Shown in pieces: positions 45,226-55,969 of a stretch of 64,000 nt of DNA (position 1 is its first letter; every line of letters begins with the position of its first letter). The notes below the pieces were generated by a model that saw only the letters and a program-made list of their open reading frames with translations, had not been told where the DNA came from and did not search any database. This DNA comes from JAJYIW01 sp963781665 (lineage in GTDB: Bacteria > Chloroflexota > Anaerolineae > Anaerolineales > Anaerolineaceae). The stretch lies in the NCBI GenBank assembly GCA_963781665.1, contig CAWAGA010000002.1:4526001-4590000 (forward strand), written 5' to 3'. A program made the translations under genes and the position numbers.

Positions 45226-46834
45226 TCAGAATTTTGGCCCGGCTGCTAAGATCTCAGCGGTAACCCCACCCGAAAATTGATCAAAATTAGTAATAAACTT
45301 TTCAACCAGGTTTTTAGCAGAATTTTCAAATAAGCTTTTATCGGGCCATAATTGTTGTGGGTCCAATATTTCCGTTGGAATATCAGGGCAGAATTCAGGA
45401 ATGTTCAAGGCAAAATAATCAGTTTGCGTGTAGCTTACTAAATCCAATTTATGATTGACAACCGCATTAATTATCGCCCGTGTATAGGGCAAAGGAATCC
45501 GGTGTCCAATGCCATAGGGACCACCAATCCAACCGGTATTGATCAACCAAACATTCACCTGATATTTTTCGATTTTTTCTCCGAGCAATTGGGCGTAGGT
45601 ATAAGGGAACAACGGCAAGAAGGGCGCGCCAAAACAAGTCGAAAATGTCGGTAGAGGCTCATTTCCTAATCCCTTTTCGGTATGTGATAATTTTGATGTA
45701 TAGCCTGACAGGAAATAATACATGGTCTGGGCTCTGGTAAGCTTGGAAATTGGTGGCAAAATTCCGGATGCGTCTGCAGTCAGGAAAAAAACATTCTGGG
45801 GATGCTCACCATATCCCTCTGGGATAATATTTGGCAAGAAATCGATAGGGTAAGCAGCCCGTGAGTTTTCGGTCAGGCTGGAATCATCAAAATCGACTTT
45901 TCGGGTGATTGGGTCGATAACTACATTTTCAAGGATAGTGCCAAAATGGCTGACAGCTTGCCAGATAAGGGGTTCAAATTCTTTGCATAAATGATTGGTT
46001 TTTGCATAACATCCACTTTCAATATTAAAAACCCCTTCATCATCCCAACCATGTTCGTCATCACCAATCAGTTTTCGGTCCGGATCCGATGATAGTGTTG
46101 TTTTACCAGTTCCTGAGAGACCGAAAAATAAAGCAACATCGCCATTGACACCTTTGTTTGAAGAACAATGCATTGAAAGCACGTGTTTCGGTGGCATTAA
46201 ATAATTAACGACCGTAAAGATCGATTTTTTTAGCTCGCCTGCGTATCCGGTTCCACCGATCAGGATAATTTTTCGTTCGAAATCGATGATGATGAACGCC
46301 TTTGAATTTGTTCCGTCAGTGGATGGAGCTGCTTCAAAACCAGGGGCATGTATCAGGGTGAATTGGGGTTTGAAGTCAGCGACATCGTCGCGGGGGAAAT
46401 TCTGGAATAAATTCCGGGCAAATAACGCATGCCAGGCATTTTCAGCTATTACCCTGACTGTCAAACGGAATTTTGGATGTGAACCCGCGATCAGATCTTG
46501 AACGTAAATATCACGCCCCTGGAAATAGGCGGTTAATTTTTGAAAGATATCATTCGCATGGTTTGCTGAAATGGGTTGGTTGATTTTTCCCCACCAGATT
46601 GACCCATCTTCGTCATCGGTGTGCCTTACGATAAATTTGTCGTTTGGAGATCGGCCGGTGAATTTTCCGGAATTAACAACGATTGAACCGTCTTGGGTCA
46701 GTAACCCTTCATTTTTTTGAATTATGTGTTCTATTAAAATCTGGGGCTGTCAGATTCCAATATATTCTTCTTAAATTTTGCAGCATCTCCAGATACTGGT
46801 CTGTCTTCGATGGTAATCCTTGAATCTCAACCAT
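45226..46834 (-). CDS. pckA: Phosphoenolpyruvate carboxykinase (ATP), one +1 frameshift
   Basis: The long frame starts only at residue 123 of the true protein. Upstream the frame continues without stop to IEHIIQKNEGLLTQDGSIVV and SGKFTGRSPNDKFIV. Removing one T of TTTT at 46736-46739 joins it to MVEIQGLPSKTDQYLEMLQN from ATG 46834, giving 535 aa, the normal length. Motifs: GLSGTGKTTLSSDPDR (kinase-1a), LIGDDEHGWDD (kinase-2), GGTGYAGE, YFLSGYTSKL. Converts oxaloacetate and ATP to phosphoenolpyruvate in gluconeogenesis. Convergent with the A24 peptidase gene. Confidence 0.93.
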
Positions 46835-46885
46835 CTAATTCTCCTATCTGAGATGCACAAGTTATGTTTACATTGTTCGAGCAGA

Positions 46886-49385
46886 TTACTGACCTAATCT
46901 TGAAAACCAATAAGTTAATACCTCCGAAGCGGGCTTACCATTGATCGAAGAGGATCCATCTTGAATGGTAACCGGTGGGAAAAATCCTCGCGAAACGAAA
47001 CCATTTATCCATGGACGTTGGTTTACAGTGACCATCAATGCTGAATAGATATCTGCCTGAGTTTGCAGGTCAATGATATTCATTGACCCTGACTGAGTGG
47101 CCGTACCCTGGATGATACAGCCTGAAGAGTTGATGCCCGAACATAAGCTAGCGCCAGTTTCGGTCGATGCATACGAAACCCCTAATATGATAGGTTTCGC
47201 AATTGCCTGCTGCCATGGAGCCAGAATGTTGTCGAAAATTTCCGCAAATGCAATTTCCAGCTCGGACAATATTGGAGTGTTGGAGCTGGCAACCGGCTCA
47301 GAAAATAACACGTAGATTTGATCCAGGTTCTTGACAAAAGAAGGAAGTGGTTCCCCAATAACTGAAAAGGGCATGGCCCATATTAATTGACCGGAGAAAC
47401 GGGCCCTGATATCGCCGATCAATTGCTCCCACCTGGTTCCGGCATCGGCGGGGACACTGGATGAAGCGCCATCGATAAGTTTCCCATCCGGCAATGCGGG
47501 CAAAACCCAATCACCGCCAATGACCATTGCACTGGCGTTCGTTTTTGCACAAAGATCGGCATAATTAAGGATAAATGTCCTGTAGCTCTCAAACCAGGCT
47601 ACCCACCACGAAAAATCTTTTGGAGCAGACTGCCACCATTGATTGTCTGGCATTGAGAGGGAAGCCTGGGGAAAGACCGCAATTTGGATACCTGAGGAAC
47701 GCGCCTGGGAGATCGTTTCTTCGAGATCATTCCACAACGCATCTTTTCCTGGGACAGGTCCTAAATTGGGGATATTTTCATTGGTGTTGGTCCAGGTCGG
47801 TGTTAAAAAAGACCCAGCGATCTCCATCTTGATGGAGAGTCTGGAAATCAGCCAGATATCTGGATTGCCAGGAAGGCTGGTATTCTGGTGTGAATTCAAC
47901 GCCGGCGATAAAAGAATTATCGCGAGGAGTGATAGTCTCCGCGAGATTCATCGTTGTTTCTGGTTGGAGGTCTAATCCTGACCATTGATGGACAACATCG
48001 TTAAAAGTTTGGGGTATGTCGCCAACGGTTACTTGCCAACCTTTGGCTGTCTGTCCTTGGGTAGCGGAATCATCTGCAACCCCACATTGATCGTTACGAC
48101 AGTAGCGGTAGGAGAAATTTTTCACCAGGTTATAAGGACTGAACAGGACGTACATCCATTGATTCTTACCCACGGACCACATCGGTACCGGTTCTGTCCA
48201 GCCGTATGGATTGAATTGAATTGAAACATTATCGCCTGGAGGTGTATTTTCGGGGACGGTCAAATTGAAAGTTATCGGGGGCTCTTGGCCAGATGTCCAG
48301 GTCGCAACCGTATCGTTGAAGGTCGTGTCATGATCAGGTATGATCACATCTCGCACCACGAAATTGCCTTGTTGAGTGTGTTCCGAGTTCCAAAACCCGT
48401 CACCTAACGAATACTTGTAATGAAGATCTGTGCCTGCAGGGAGAATAAGTGTAATGGATTGTCTACCGTCAGGTAAGGGCGTCATCACTGGCATTCGTGA
48501 TGCAATAACACTCACACCACCTGATAAATCAGAAAACGTGTTTCCCAAAGAATACAAATCACCGGCCAGACGTACCGGTACACCTAGAATTTCGGGAGGG
48601 ATAGTAACCGTAAATGTAATCGACACCATTTTTGTTGGCGTCATTTGGATTACTGCTGGAGTCGAAGATCCAGCCACGATATTTGCGCCTTGCTGAAAAA
48701 TTGTGAATGAGCCATCTACAGTCATAGCCACCAGGTTATTTACTCCAGGTGGAAGGCCTTCCAAAACAAAAGATCCATCGGAGCTGGTCAAGGTTTGCAG
48801 GCCGCCCGCACAGACCAAAACATTTGCAATCGGCGATTGATTAGTCACATCAATAACGGTGCCGGTGATTCTCCCACTTGGATTAGAGTATCGTTGGTCG
48901 ATCCAGCCACTAACAATATCATCTACGACCATCGGTGCAGAAACATTCAACAGTCTATACCTGACCTGTTTACCGGCTGAGGTATATTCTATCGCGGGGA
49001 TATCACCGCCGCGAACATATCGATATTTAACGATTTCACCCAGTTTAATAGGTAGTTGGATTGAAAAATGCTGCGGGTCAATGGCATCCATTCGATAACG
49101 AGCCGGATTCAAAGCCAGGCCGGTTACCTCATCAAGAATGTCAATATAAATACTCGTTGATTGGTTCGTGCTTTGAGGAATCGAAACGTTGAAAGTTACG
49201 ACAGCTTCAGAAACAGGAAGTGACGTAGGCGTTGGCTCGATTGTCGGTGAACTCGAGGTTTCCGTGGGTGAATTATCAAATAGAGGGCTGCAGCCGGTTA
49301 AAATGAGGATCGATATTAAAGCAAAGGTGAAAGTTGTGTTCCGACTTTTTTGACGATTTATGCAGCCCGCAATGTTTATTCTCAT
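46886..49385 (-). CDS. Multidomain lipoprotein with carbohydrate-binding-like beta domains and a barrel-like C-terminus, one +1 frameshift
   Basis: Two frames joined by removing one T from a run of six at 47805-47810 (DGDRWVFLTPTWTNTN across the joint); 832 aa. The start at 49385 has AGGAAGGGA upstream. Signal peptide with lipobox ISILILTGC, then a Ser/Thr/Pro linker. Next come three starch-binding-like beta-sandwich regions (VTFNVSIPQSTNQSTSIYID; VSITFTVTIPPEILGVPVRL; ITFNLTVPENTPPGDNVSI). A carboxypeptidase-regulatory-like repeat (GRITGTVIDVTNQSPIANVL) lies between the first two. The C-terminal 350 residues (ISQARSSGIQIAVFPQASLS, SWWVAWFESYRTFILNYADL) look like a glycosidase-type barrel, GH113-like at best. 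Surface polysaccharide binding or hydrolysis is inferred. Confidence 0.72.
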
Positions 49386-49512
49386 TCCCTTCCTCAAAAA
49401 TGACATTGAAAATGGATTTTTGCAGCGTAATTTTAAATCTATATCGTGCAAGAAATGTGCAAAAGTGGATTTGCTCGAGCTATACCCATTAATTAGCTAG
49501 GAGCCTGGTTGC

Positions 49513-49959
49513 TCAAGCTCCTAATCTCCGCATCGGTCCAAAAGTTTGGCGAATTTCATTTTCTCTTACTGCAAGGCTGCCTAACACGCCATTAACGAAA
49601 CGAGGCGTGCTGTCCGACCCATACATTTTTGCCAGTTCAATCGCTTCATTTATTGCGACCTTTATTGGTGTAATCCCTTGAACCGCAAATTCCCACAATG
49701 CAATCCGGAGGATATTTCGATCGACAATGGCAACCTGGTCGAGAGGCCATTCGGGAGCGTGCTGGGAGATAAAGTTGTCGAGTGGTTCGACCAGAGAAAG
49801 CACTCCAAGGGTAATTTGGCGAGAGAAATCAGCCAAATCCTCATCCATAGGATTATCTACCAATCGCTCCTCGAGAACTTGCGAGGGTTTATGGCCAGTT
49901 AAATCTATTTCGTAAAGTGCTTGCAAGGCTATCCCACGTGCCTTGGTACGTAATTTCAT
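49513..49959 (-). CDS. nusB: Transcription antitermination factor NusB
   Basis: 148 aa all-helical NusB: RTKARGIALQALYEIDLTGH, PEWPLDQVAIVDRNILRIAL, WEFAVQGITPIKVAINEAIE, AKMYGSDSTPRFVNGVLGSL. Binds boxA RNA with NusE to promote rRNA antitermination. Lies 3 bases after the asp23 gene, the common Asp23-NusB pairing in Firmicutes and Chloroflexota. Confidence 0.95.
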   Translation of the reverse strand: MKLRTKARGIALQALYEIDLTGHKPSQVLEERLVDNPMDEDLADFSRQITLGVLSLVEPLDNFISQHAPEWPLDQVAIVDRNILRIALWEFAVQGITPIKVAINEAIELAKMYGSDSTPRFVNGVLGSLAVRENEIRQTFGPMRRLGA

Positions 49960-49962
49960 CGG

Positions 49963-50322
49963 CTATGCTTCTGGTATTGAGTTGTAATCGATATCCTCGA
50001 TATGAATATTGACCCGACCCACTTCCATCCCGACCATCTCGGAAATTGCCCGGGCTACCTGTGACTGAATCAATCGGCTGACATCACGGACGTTGACGTC
50101 TTTGTTCAATATAACGTAAATGTCAGCATAAACAGTATTATTCTCCACCAATATTCTCACACCTTCATTCTCGCCTCGTTTGAAAAGCCGATTTACCCCG
50201 CCGGATATGGTGCTTAACCGATTTACACCAGTCGTACTAAGCGCTGTCAACCTGGCAATAGTAAGCAAGACATCCGGTGCGATGGTGGTTTTACCTAGTG
50301 TTTCAGGGTTGTCATTCACCAT
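49963..50322 (-). CDS. Asp23/Gls24 family envelope stress protein
   Basis: 119 aa. Single DUF322 domain: GKTTIAPDVLLTIARLTALS, then GVNRL, ENNTVYADIYVILNKDVNVR, and EMVGMEVGRVNIHIEDIDYN. Members sit at the membrane and are linked to cell-wall stress and sometimes alkaline shock. Coupled to nusB by a 3-base gap. Confidence 0.93.
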   Translation of the reverse strand: MVNDNPETLGKTTIAPDVLLTIARLTALSTTGVNRLSTISGGVNRLFKRGENEGVRILVENNTVYADIYVILNKDVNVRDVSRLIQSQVARAISEMVGMEVGRVNIHIEDIDYNSIPEA

Positions 50323-50401
50323 TAGACTCCATATTCATAATATGTCAATTCACGGAATACAAAGGACATGCCTGTTCAATTATAACCCCAAAAAAATCCT
50401 A

Positions 50402-50939
50402 TCATTCCGGTTCTTCCTCATCCTGTTCGTATGGCAAACGACCGCTCAACCAGACTGCCATCAAGCTGATATCGTCATCAGTTGCTGGGTCGTCCGGATA
50501 CATCACTTTGTAGGCTTGGTTAATTAATTCAAAATCTTCATCCTTCGGCCAATTAATCAAGAAACCTGGCAATTTAGTCCGGTCAATATCGAGTGGTAAT
50601 AACTCCCAATTTCTAGCCTTCAGGAGATCGTTAAACTTTCTCCGCTAGCGATTGATTTAGCCGGAACCATAAGTCTAAGGTGAACGCTGCCAGTTCCGGT
50701 TTTTTTTCGAATGCCGATATATATGGGGTGGTCCGTAAACCCACGGGAGCCAGGGCGCTGTTTCTAAAACCAGGCACAGAAATATATTTTCGGGTAAAGG
50801 CATTGAATTTTTTCTTAATCTCATCCGAAAGCGTTGGGGCCGAAATGCAAACCTGTTTAATAACTTTTACCTGGTAGTCAGGACGCATGAAGATATTGAT
50901 TGCATTAAATGGTAAAAATCTGACCTTAGAATCCGTCAT
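50402..50939 (-). CDS. Conserved hypothetical protein, one +1 frameshift
   Basis: The first 102 codons end prematurely at LAEKV. Removing one A of AAA at 50637-50639 continues as SLAEKFNDLLKARNWELLPL and ends GRLPYEQDEEEPE at 50402 (178 aa). Mixed alpha/beta, with an internal SAPTLSDEIKKKFNAFTRKY and a Pro/Asp-rich KVMYPDDPATDDDISLMAVW segment. I do not recognise a family. No signal peptide or membrane span. Neighbours (asp23, the small acidic protein) do not reveal a function. Confidence 0.68.
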
Positions 50940-51068
50940 TCTGGTTTTTTCCCTCTAAAATTGATTTTCTGATGGTATTTGATAATCGATGGGTATAAAG
51001 TTACTTTGATCAATTGATAACCCCGGAAATTTCAATCCAGGGTGGTTTGTCAACAGGCTGGGACAAAG

Positions 51069-51305
51069 TCAGTATTCTTCTTCGTCTTCATCAGCCCATG
51101 CATCATCATCCTCTTCTTCTTCTCCTTCCAGATCTTCCCATTCGTCCATCTCTTCCTCTTCTTCCCAATCATCCTCAACATTTGATTCTGCTGAAGGCGA
51201 GAAAGTCATACATCCGGCATCAGGGTCAATCTCTACTGCGGCAGCACTGCAATAGCCATCGTCAAGAAAAACGCAATCTAGATAGTGACATCTAATTCGG
51301 GGCAT
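51069..51305 (-). CDS. Small Cys-rich protein with a strongly acidic tail (DUF1540-like)
   Basis: 78 aa from ATG 51305 (MPRIRCHYLDCVFLDDGYCS). Four Cys at the front (C-x4-C-x7-C, then GCMTF) in a pattern close to the small metal-binding DUF1540 modules, followed by VEIDPDAGCMTFSP. The last 35 residues are almost all Asp/Glu with a few Trp. Probably a metal-binding mini-domain with a disordered tail. The gene lies downstream of the VKOR and moeA genes. Function unknown. Confidence 0.75.
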   Translation of the reverse strand: MPRIRCHYLDCVFLDDGYCSAAAVEIDPDAGCMTFSPSAESNVEDDWEEEEEMDEWEDLEGEEEEDDDAWADEDEEEY

Positions 51306-51327
51306 AATAAGTCTCCTCACCAGGGAT

Positions 51328-51774
51328 TTAAATAACCTGATTACGAATCAGGCGGGCGATAGTTAGGGCGAAAATTGAGGTCATGATAATTGCCGAAATT
51401 ACACAAAATGGACAAATGGTTCTCAGAACTGCAACTTCAATGTATGTGAGATATGCAGAGAATATGATACCAATCAAGGTTACGCCAAACTGAAGCAGTA
51501 AACCGTTTGATTGCAAAAAATCATTCTTCTGTTCGAAAAAAATCAGCAATAAAAAGACCAGATATCCAGTCATGCCAATTACGGCGACCGGGATTCCGAA
51601 CCATTCGGAATATTTGCTACTGTTAACGGTGATGCAATCGCCAACTCCAATAAAGCACAAGGATTGGTTCTGGCTGAATTTAATCCATAAAAGGTAACTT
51701 GAATCGATAAAGCCTAAAAATGCCAGCAAGAAACTGGCCAGAGGCAGCCGCTTATTTAAAAACATACTTTTCAC
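51328..51774 (-). CDS. VKOR-family membrane thiol oxidoreductase
   Basis: 148 aa with four to five membrane helices. VKOR features: an early Cys pair (SLCFIGVGDCITVNSSKYSE), WFGIPVAVIGMTGYL, and the active CxxC in RTICPFCVISAI. In bacteria these enzymes reoxidise a DsbA-like partner with quinone, supporting disulfide bond formation outside the cytoplasm. No fused thioredoxin domain and no dsbA gene nearby in the window. Overlaps the moeA stop by three bases (ATGA). Confidence 0.88.
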   Translation of the reverse strand: MKSMFLNKRLPLASFLLAFLGFIDSSYLLWIKFSQNQSLCFIGVGDCITVNSSKYSEWFGIPVAVIGMTGYLVFLLLIFFEQKNDFLQSNGLLLQFGVTLIGIIFSAYLTYIEVAVLRTICPFCVISAIIMTSIFALTIARLIRNQVI

Positions 51775-53027
51775 ACATCAAATAATCGTACTTCTACCAC
51801 GCTTCCGGCAGGGAGCGATTTTACCCCAGATGGGACAATGAGTAAAGCATTTGCTTGCACCAGAGATAATAAATTACCTGATCCTTGGTGACTTTCGGTC
51901 AATTCCGCAACTAATTCGCCGTTTTTATCTGTCACCTGACAGCGTAGATAACTCTCGCGTCCATCAGATTCAACTGGCCCTGCCAGACTAGCAAAGGTAT
52001 GTAAAGTGTTAGAAAGTCGAATTCCTGCCAATTTTTCGAGGACAAGTCGAACAAAGACCTCAAATCCGATATAAGCAGAAACCGGGTTACCGGGAAGGCC
52101 GATGATCGGAAGATTTTTATAGTTGCCAAACGCGATCGGTTTTCCCGGTCGGATATTTACGCGCCAGAACTCAATTTTGCCAAAGGTTTCAATGACGGTC
52201 CGGACGAAATCGAATGCACCTACACTGACCCCTGCCGAAGTCAGAATCAGGTCTGCCCCGCCTGTAACAGCATTATCCAGGCATGTTTGAATCGATTTGG
52301 TATTATCTGAAGCGATCCCGAGGTGGATCACTTCCGCGTGATGACGTTCTAGTAACGCCTGAAGCATGTAAGAGTTTGCATCGTGGATCTTCCCAGGCGA
52401 AAGCTGTTCATCGATTGCAACAAGCTCGTCGCCTGATGAAAGCAATGCAACCTTAGGTTTTCTAAAGACCGGAACTTTTGAAATCCCCAACATGGCCAAA
52501 AGTCCGACGTCTTGAGCTCTCATGCGATTGCCGGCAGATAAAACCTGCTGGTGCTTTTTGATATCCTGACCTGACGGCCGGATAAAAGTACCAGGGTTAC
52601 TGGCTTGAAATATTCGCACTGTATCGGGTAAGTAAGCTGTGGTACTGGTTGCCTGGTCGGTATCTTCGACCGGGATGACCAGATCTGCTCCAAAAGGCAG
52701 CGGTGCGCCGGTCGTTATCCGGGCTGCTTCGCCAGATTTTAAAGTAATTTGGGCGTCAGTTCCGGCCGGGATATCACCGATCACTTTAAGTGTGGTTGGG
52801 TGTTCTTCAGATGCACTGACTATATCCCCCGATATCACCGCGAAACCATCCATTTGAGAATTGTCGAATGGCGGTAGATCCATAGGGGATAAGATGTTTT
52901 TGGATAGAACTAAGCCATGACTATGTTCCAGACTGACCTCGGTGAAACCTACCGGGTCCAAGCCGCCCACCAAGCGTCGCTGAGCTTCCTCAACTGAAAT
53001 CAATCCTGGCACGATAATACTTTCCAA
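51771..53027 (-). CDS. moeA: Molybdopterin molybdotransferase MoeA
   Basis: 418 aa. MoeA domains in order: N-terminal ISVEEAQRRLVGGLDPVG, DLPPFDNSQMDGFAV, ARITTGAPLPFGADLVIPVE; MoCF-like core with GDELVAI, LILTSAGVSVGAFDFV and GLPGNPVSAYIGFEVFVR; C-terminal beta barrel. Inserts molybdate into adenylylated molybdopterin. No other cofactor genes in the window. Confidence 0.95.
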   Translation of the reverse strand: MESIIVPGLISVEEAQRRLVGGLDPVGFTEVSLEHSHGLVLSKNILSPMDLPPFDNSQMDGFAVISGDIVSASEEHPTTLKVIGDIPAGTDAQITLKSGEAARITTGAPLPFGADLVIPVEDTDQATSTTAYLPDTVRIFQASNPGTFIRPSGQDIKKHQQVLSAGNRMRAQDVGLLAMLGISKVPVFRKPKVALLSSGDELVAIDEQLSPGKIHDANSYMLQALLERHHAEVIHLGIASDNTKSIQTCLDNAVTGGADLILTSAGVSVGAFDFVRTVIETFGKIEFWRVNIRPGKPIAFGNYKNLPIIGLPGNPVSAYIGFEVFVRLVLEKLAGIRLSNTLHTFASLAGPVESDGRESYLRCQVTDKNGELVAELTESHQGSGNLLSLVQANALLIVPSGVKSLPAGSVVEVRLFDV

Positions 53028-53075
53028 CCTTCCTCTTTAGCTCCTCCTAAGGACGAAGCGGTATTATACCACTGA

Positions 53076-55307
53076 CTAACCAGGATGCAGGCGATGAGCT
53101 TCCATGATATTCGGCAAGTTCTCGATCCGTGTCAATACTCTGCTTAGTTGGGCGATATCGCCGACTTCAACGATCAGGTTGATCGATGCTAGATTATGGT
53201 TCACTTTAACATCGACGTCAAGGATATTTATGCCTTCATTTGTCAAAATATTGGAAATATCAACCATCAAACCTTGCCGGTCGTACGCTTTAACGTGGAC
53301 CGAAACCGGGTACGTTTTCTGTGGTTCTCCCCAGGTCACTTTCACGATCCGTTCGTGATCTTTTAATCTCAAGATATTCGGACAATCTTGGCGGTGGATC
53401 GTTGCACCTCGACCTCTGGTAATGTATCCAATGATCGGGTCCCCCGGAACCGGATTGCAACAATGAGCGATAGAGGTCAATATGCCTTTCAAGCCCAGGA
53501 CTGTGATGTTATCGGCAGATGGTTTACTTTCTGTCGGTGCCTTGGTACTGAAAAGAGCATCAATCTTTTCTTTGTCCGACTCGGAGAGCCGGTTGATGAT
53601 ACGACCAATAGACACATCTCCACAACCGAGGGCGACGTATAAATCCTCGACTGAGCGGTAATCCATGTCTCTTGTGATTTGATCTGGATCGAAATTGAAT
53701 CCCAGGCGCTTGAACTCACGATCTAAAATCATCTTGCCTTGCGCCAGGTTTTGTTCACGATCCTGCAATTTGAACCACTGCTTTATTTTTGTCCTGGCAC
53801 GCTGCGTAACCACCAACCCCAGGTTTGTATTCAGCCAATCACGGCTCGGACCGCCTTGTTTTGCGGTCAAGATCTCGACCTGATCGCCGGTCTTGAGCGT
53901 ATAGTCGAGTGTGACTAACCGCCCATTTACCTTAGCGCCGCGGCAGCGATGACCGATCTCAGTATGGACGTGATAGGCAAAGTCGATTGGGGTCGATCCG
54001 GTGGGTAGGTCGATGATGTCTCCCCTGGGGGTAAAGACATATACCCGATCTTGAAAGACATCCGTTTTCATCCCGTCGACGAATTCGGCGGCATCTTCCA
54101 CATCCTGGCGCCAATCCATCAGGCGTCGCAGCCAATTGACCCTTTGCTCATATTCTACGTCTCTAGGAGTGCCTTCTTTATAGCGCCAATGTGCAGCGAT
54201 ACCGTACTCAGCGTTTTGATCCATTTCCGATGTCCGGATTTGGATTTCAAGCGGTTTCCCGTCGTCATAAATGACTGCAGTGTGTATGGATTGGTAGAAA
54301 TTATCCTTCGGAGCGGCGATGTAATCGTCAAATTCATGCTGAATCGGTCGCCAATGGGTATGGATCACACCTAGAGCGGCGTAGCAGGATGGAATGTCCG
54401 GGACAATCAAGCGAACGCCGCGCAGGTCCCGGACCATCTCAAACGATTTACCCTTATCGAGCATTTTCCGATAGATCGAATAAATATGCTTCGGTCTGCC
54501 TGATATCTCATCTTGAATGCTTGCCTGGGTCAGAATCTCTTGTAAATGGCGGATTATCTGCTTGATTTGCTGTTCACGATCCACGCGCCGTTCCGACAGG
54601 TTTTCGGCAATTTCTTTATATTTTTCGGGGTTAACGTATCGGAACGCAAGGTCTTCTAATTCCCATTTGATTTGCCAGATTCCCAGACGGTTTGCCAATG
54701 GGGCAAAAATATCCAGTGTTTCCTGGGCTATCCTGCGGCGTTTTTGTTCAGGCATGTAACCAAGTGTCCGCATATTGTGCAGACGGTCGGCAAGTTTGAT
54801 TAGAACGACCCTGACGTCTTCCCCCATGGCCAGAAAGGTTTTGCGAAGCGTCTCAGAAGTAAGGTCTCGTTTTCTGCTCTTGAGTAGTGGATCACGCCCA
54901 TCGTCTGAGATCGGGTGACCGCGTTGGTCAACCCTTTCACGCTCTTCAACTTCGATCTCTTCTGCGTGTTGGTCGTCGCGAGATACACGTGGCAGGTTGG
55001 TGAGTTTCGTAACACCATCTACTAATTTGGCAACTTCCTCGCCAAATTCTTGTTTGATGGAATCTAATGTAACCTTAGTATCTTCGACAGTGTCGTGCAG
55101 AACGCCAGCGATAATCACAACGGGTGGGACCCGCATTTCTGCCAGAATTTCAGCTACTGCCAGGCAGTGGGTGATATAGGGTTCTCCAGAAGCCCTTTTC
55201 TGGCCTAGATGAGCTTGTTCGGCAAACCGGTATGCGCGTAGGATCAAATCGCGGTCCACCAGACCGTAATTTTTTGGAAGTGAATCGAGCAGATTTTCGA
55301 TACGCAT
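53076..55307 (-). CDS. rel: Bifunctional (p)ppGpp synthetase/hydrolase (RelA/SpoT family)
   Basis: 743 aa. N-terminal HD hydrolase (YITHCLAVAEILAEMRVPP, AGVLHDTVEDT, LIKLADRLHNMRTL), synthetase (GRPKHIYSIYRKMLDKGKSF, RGVRLIVPD, FDDYIAAPKDNFYQSIHTAV), TGS domain (VYVFTPRGDIIDLPTGSTPI), zinc-finger-like region with SIAHCCNPVPGDPIIGYITR, and ACT (VHVKAYDRQGLMVDISNIL). The intact HD motif supports both making and degrading the alarmone. A large acidic insertion near residue 115-145 follows TKLTNLPRVSRDD. Confidence 0.95.
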   Translation of the reverse strand: MRIENLLDSLPKNYGLVDRDLILRAYRFAEQAHLGQKRASGEPYITHCLAVAEILAEMRVPPVVIIAGVLHDTVEDTKVTLDSIKQEFGEEVAKLVDGVTKLTNLPRVSRDDQHAEEIEVEERERVDQRGHPISDDGRDPLLKSRKRDLTSETLRKTFLAMGEDVRVVLIKLADRLHNMRTLGYMPEQKRRRIAQETLDIFAPLANRLGIWQIKWELEDLAFRYVNPEKYKEIAENLSERRVDREQQIKQIIRHLQEILTQASIQDEISGRPKHIYSIYRKMLDKGKSFEMVRDLRGVRLIVPDIPSCYAALGVIHTHWRPIQHEFDDYIAAPKDNFYQSIHTAVIYDDGKPLEIQIRTSEMDQNAEYGIAAHWRYKEGTPRDVEYEQRVNWLRRLMDWRQDVEDAAEFVDGMKTDVFQDRVYVFTPRGDIIDLPTGSTPIDFAYHVHTEIGHRCRGAKVNGRLVTLDYTLKTGDQVEILTAKQGGPSRDWLNTNLGLVVTQRARTKIKQWFKLQDREQNLAQGKMILDREFKRLGFNFDPDQITRDMDYRSVEDLYVALGCGDVSIGRIINRLSESDKEKIDALFSTKAPTESKPSADNITVLGLKGILTSIAHCCNPVPGDPIIGYITRGRGATIHRQDCPNILRLKDHERIVKVTWGEPQKTYPVSVHVKAYDRQGLMVDISNILTNEGINILDVDVKVNHNLASINLIVEVGDIAQLSRVLTRIENLPNIMEAHRLHPG

Positions 55308-55360
55308 ATCGCGTTACCTCATTGTAAACCGATCCAGACAGTCTTCAGCTACCAAAAATG

Positions 55361-55969
55361 TCAACCTATCATCATCTTCAAAATCTTGAGCAATTCTTGC
55401 GTTCCTGTATACTGGATGGCTCTAATCCCGATGTTCTTTGCGCTGGTTACATTATCAATATTATCATCAATAAACACCATTTCACCAGTTGTAAGATGGA
55501 GCATATCTGCCGCGTGGTGGTAAATTCGTGGGTCCGGTTTCGCCAGGCCAACTTCAGCTGAGATAATCATGTGGTCAAAAAGCGGTCCCAGATGAAAATG
55601 ATCTGTAAATAATTCTCTGGCATCGGGCCAGGCGTTGCTTATAATGCATGTGGTAAATCGATCTTTTACCGATTTGATATAATTCACCAGGTCTTGATCG
55701 AGGTAGTCGTTCTTCCAGAAATCCGCTCGCAGTTGCTTTAGCTCTTCGGAATCCAGTCCCAGGGTTGATGCAACGTTTTCCCAAATCGCCAATTCGGGAG
55801 CCAAGCCGATTGTAGCCTGAACGGCTGCCTGCAAATCGAAGACAAGTTTTGACAAGCCTCCTTCTGTGAGATTAAGTTTCTGTTCCCAATCCTTTCGCAA
55901 AATATCATTTTCCGTCCGGACCAGCACACCGCCAAAATCAAATAATAACGCTTTTATCTCGGTTGACAT
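55361..55969 (-). CDS. HAD-superfamily hydrolase
   Basis: 202 aa from ATG 55969 (MSTEIKALLFDFGGVLVRTE); the earlier start at 56017 adds a leader that is not family-like. Motif I LLFDFGGVLV, motif II CIISNAWPDA, motif III Lys in EVGLAKPDPRIYHHA, motif IV MVFIDDNIDNV. Resembles small haloacid-dehalogenase-like phosphatases (YihX type). Substrate unknown. Confidence 0.85.
   Translation of the reverse strand: MSTEIKALLFDFGGVLVRTENDILRKDWEQKLNLTEGGLSKLVFDLQAAVQATIGLAPELAIWENVASTLGLDSEELKQLRADFWKNDYLDQDLVNYIKSVKDRFTTCIISNAWPDARELFTDHFHLGPLFDHMIISAEVGLAKPDPRIYHHAADMLHLTTGEMVFIDDNIDNVTSAKNIGIRAIQYTGTQELLKILKMMIG

Noticed and set aside
46886..49385. Two separate genes (46886-47899 and 47778-49451)
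   Set aside because: The second has no ribosome site or natural N-terminus, and removing one T from a six-T run gives one continuous protein.
1632..50639. Many genes needing a +1 shift, considered as widespread programmed frameshifting
   Set aside because: The break points share no slippery heptamer, stop codon or upstream ribosome-like site, and mostly lie in short homopolymers. Only prfB has the proper signal. Single-base sequencing insertions explain all cases more simply.
51014..51295. His/Pro/Leu-rich frame on the plus strand
   Set aside because: It is the complement of the Asp/Glu-rich tail of the small acidic protein, a composition artefact.
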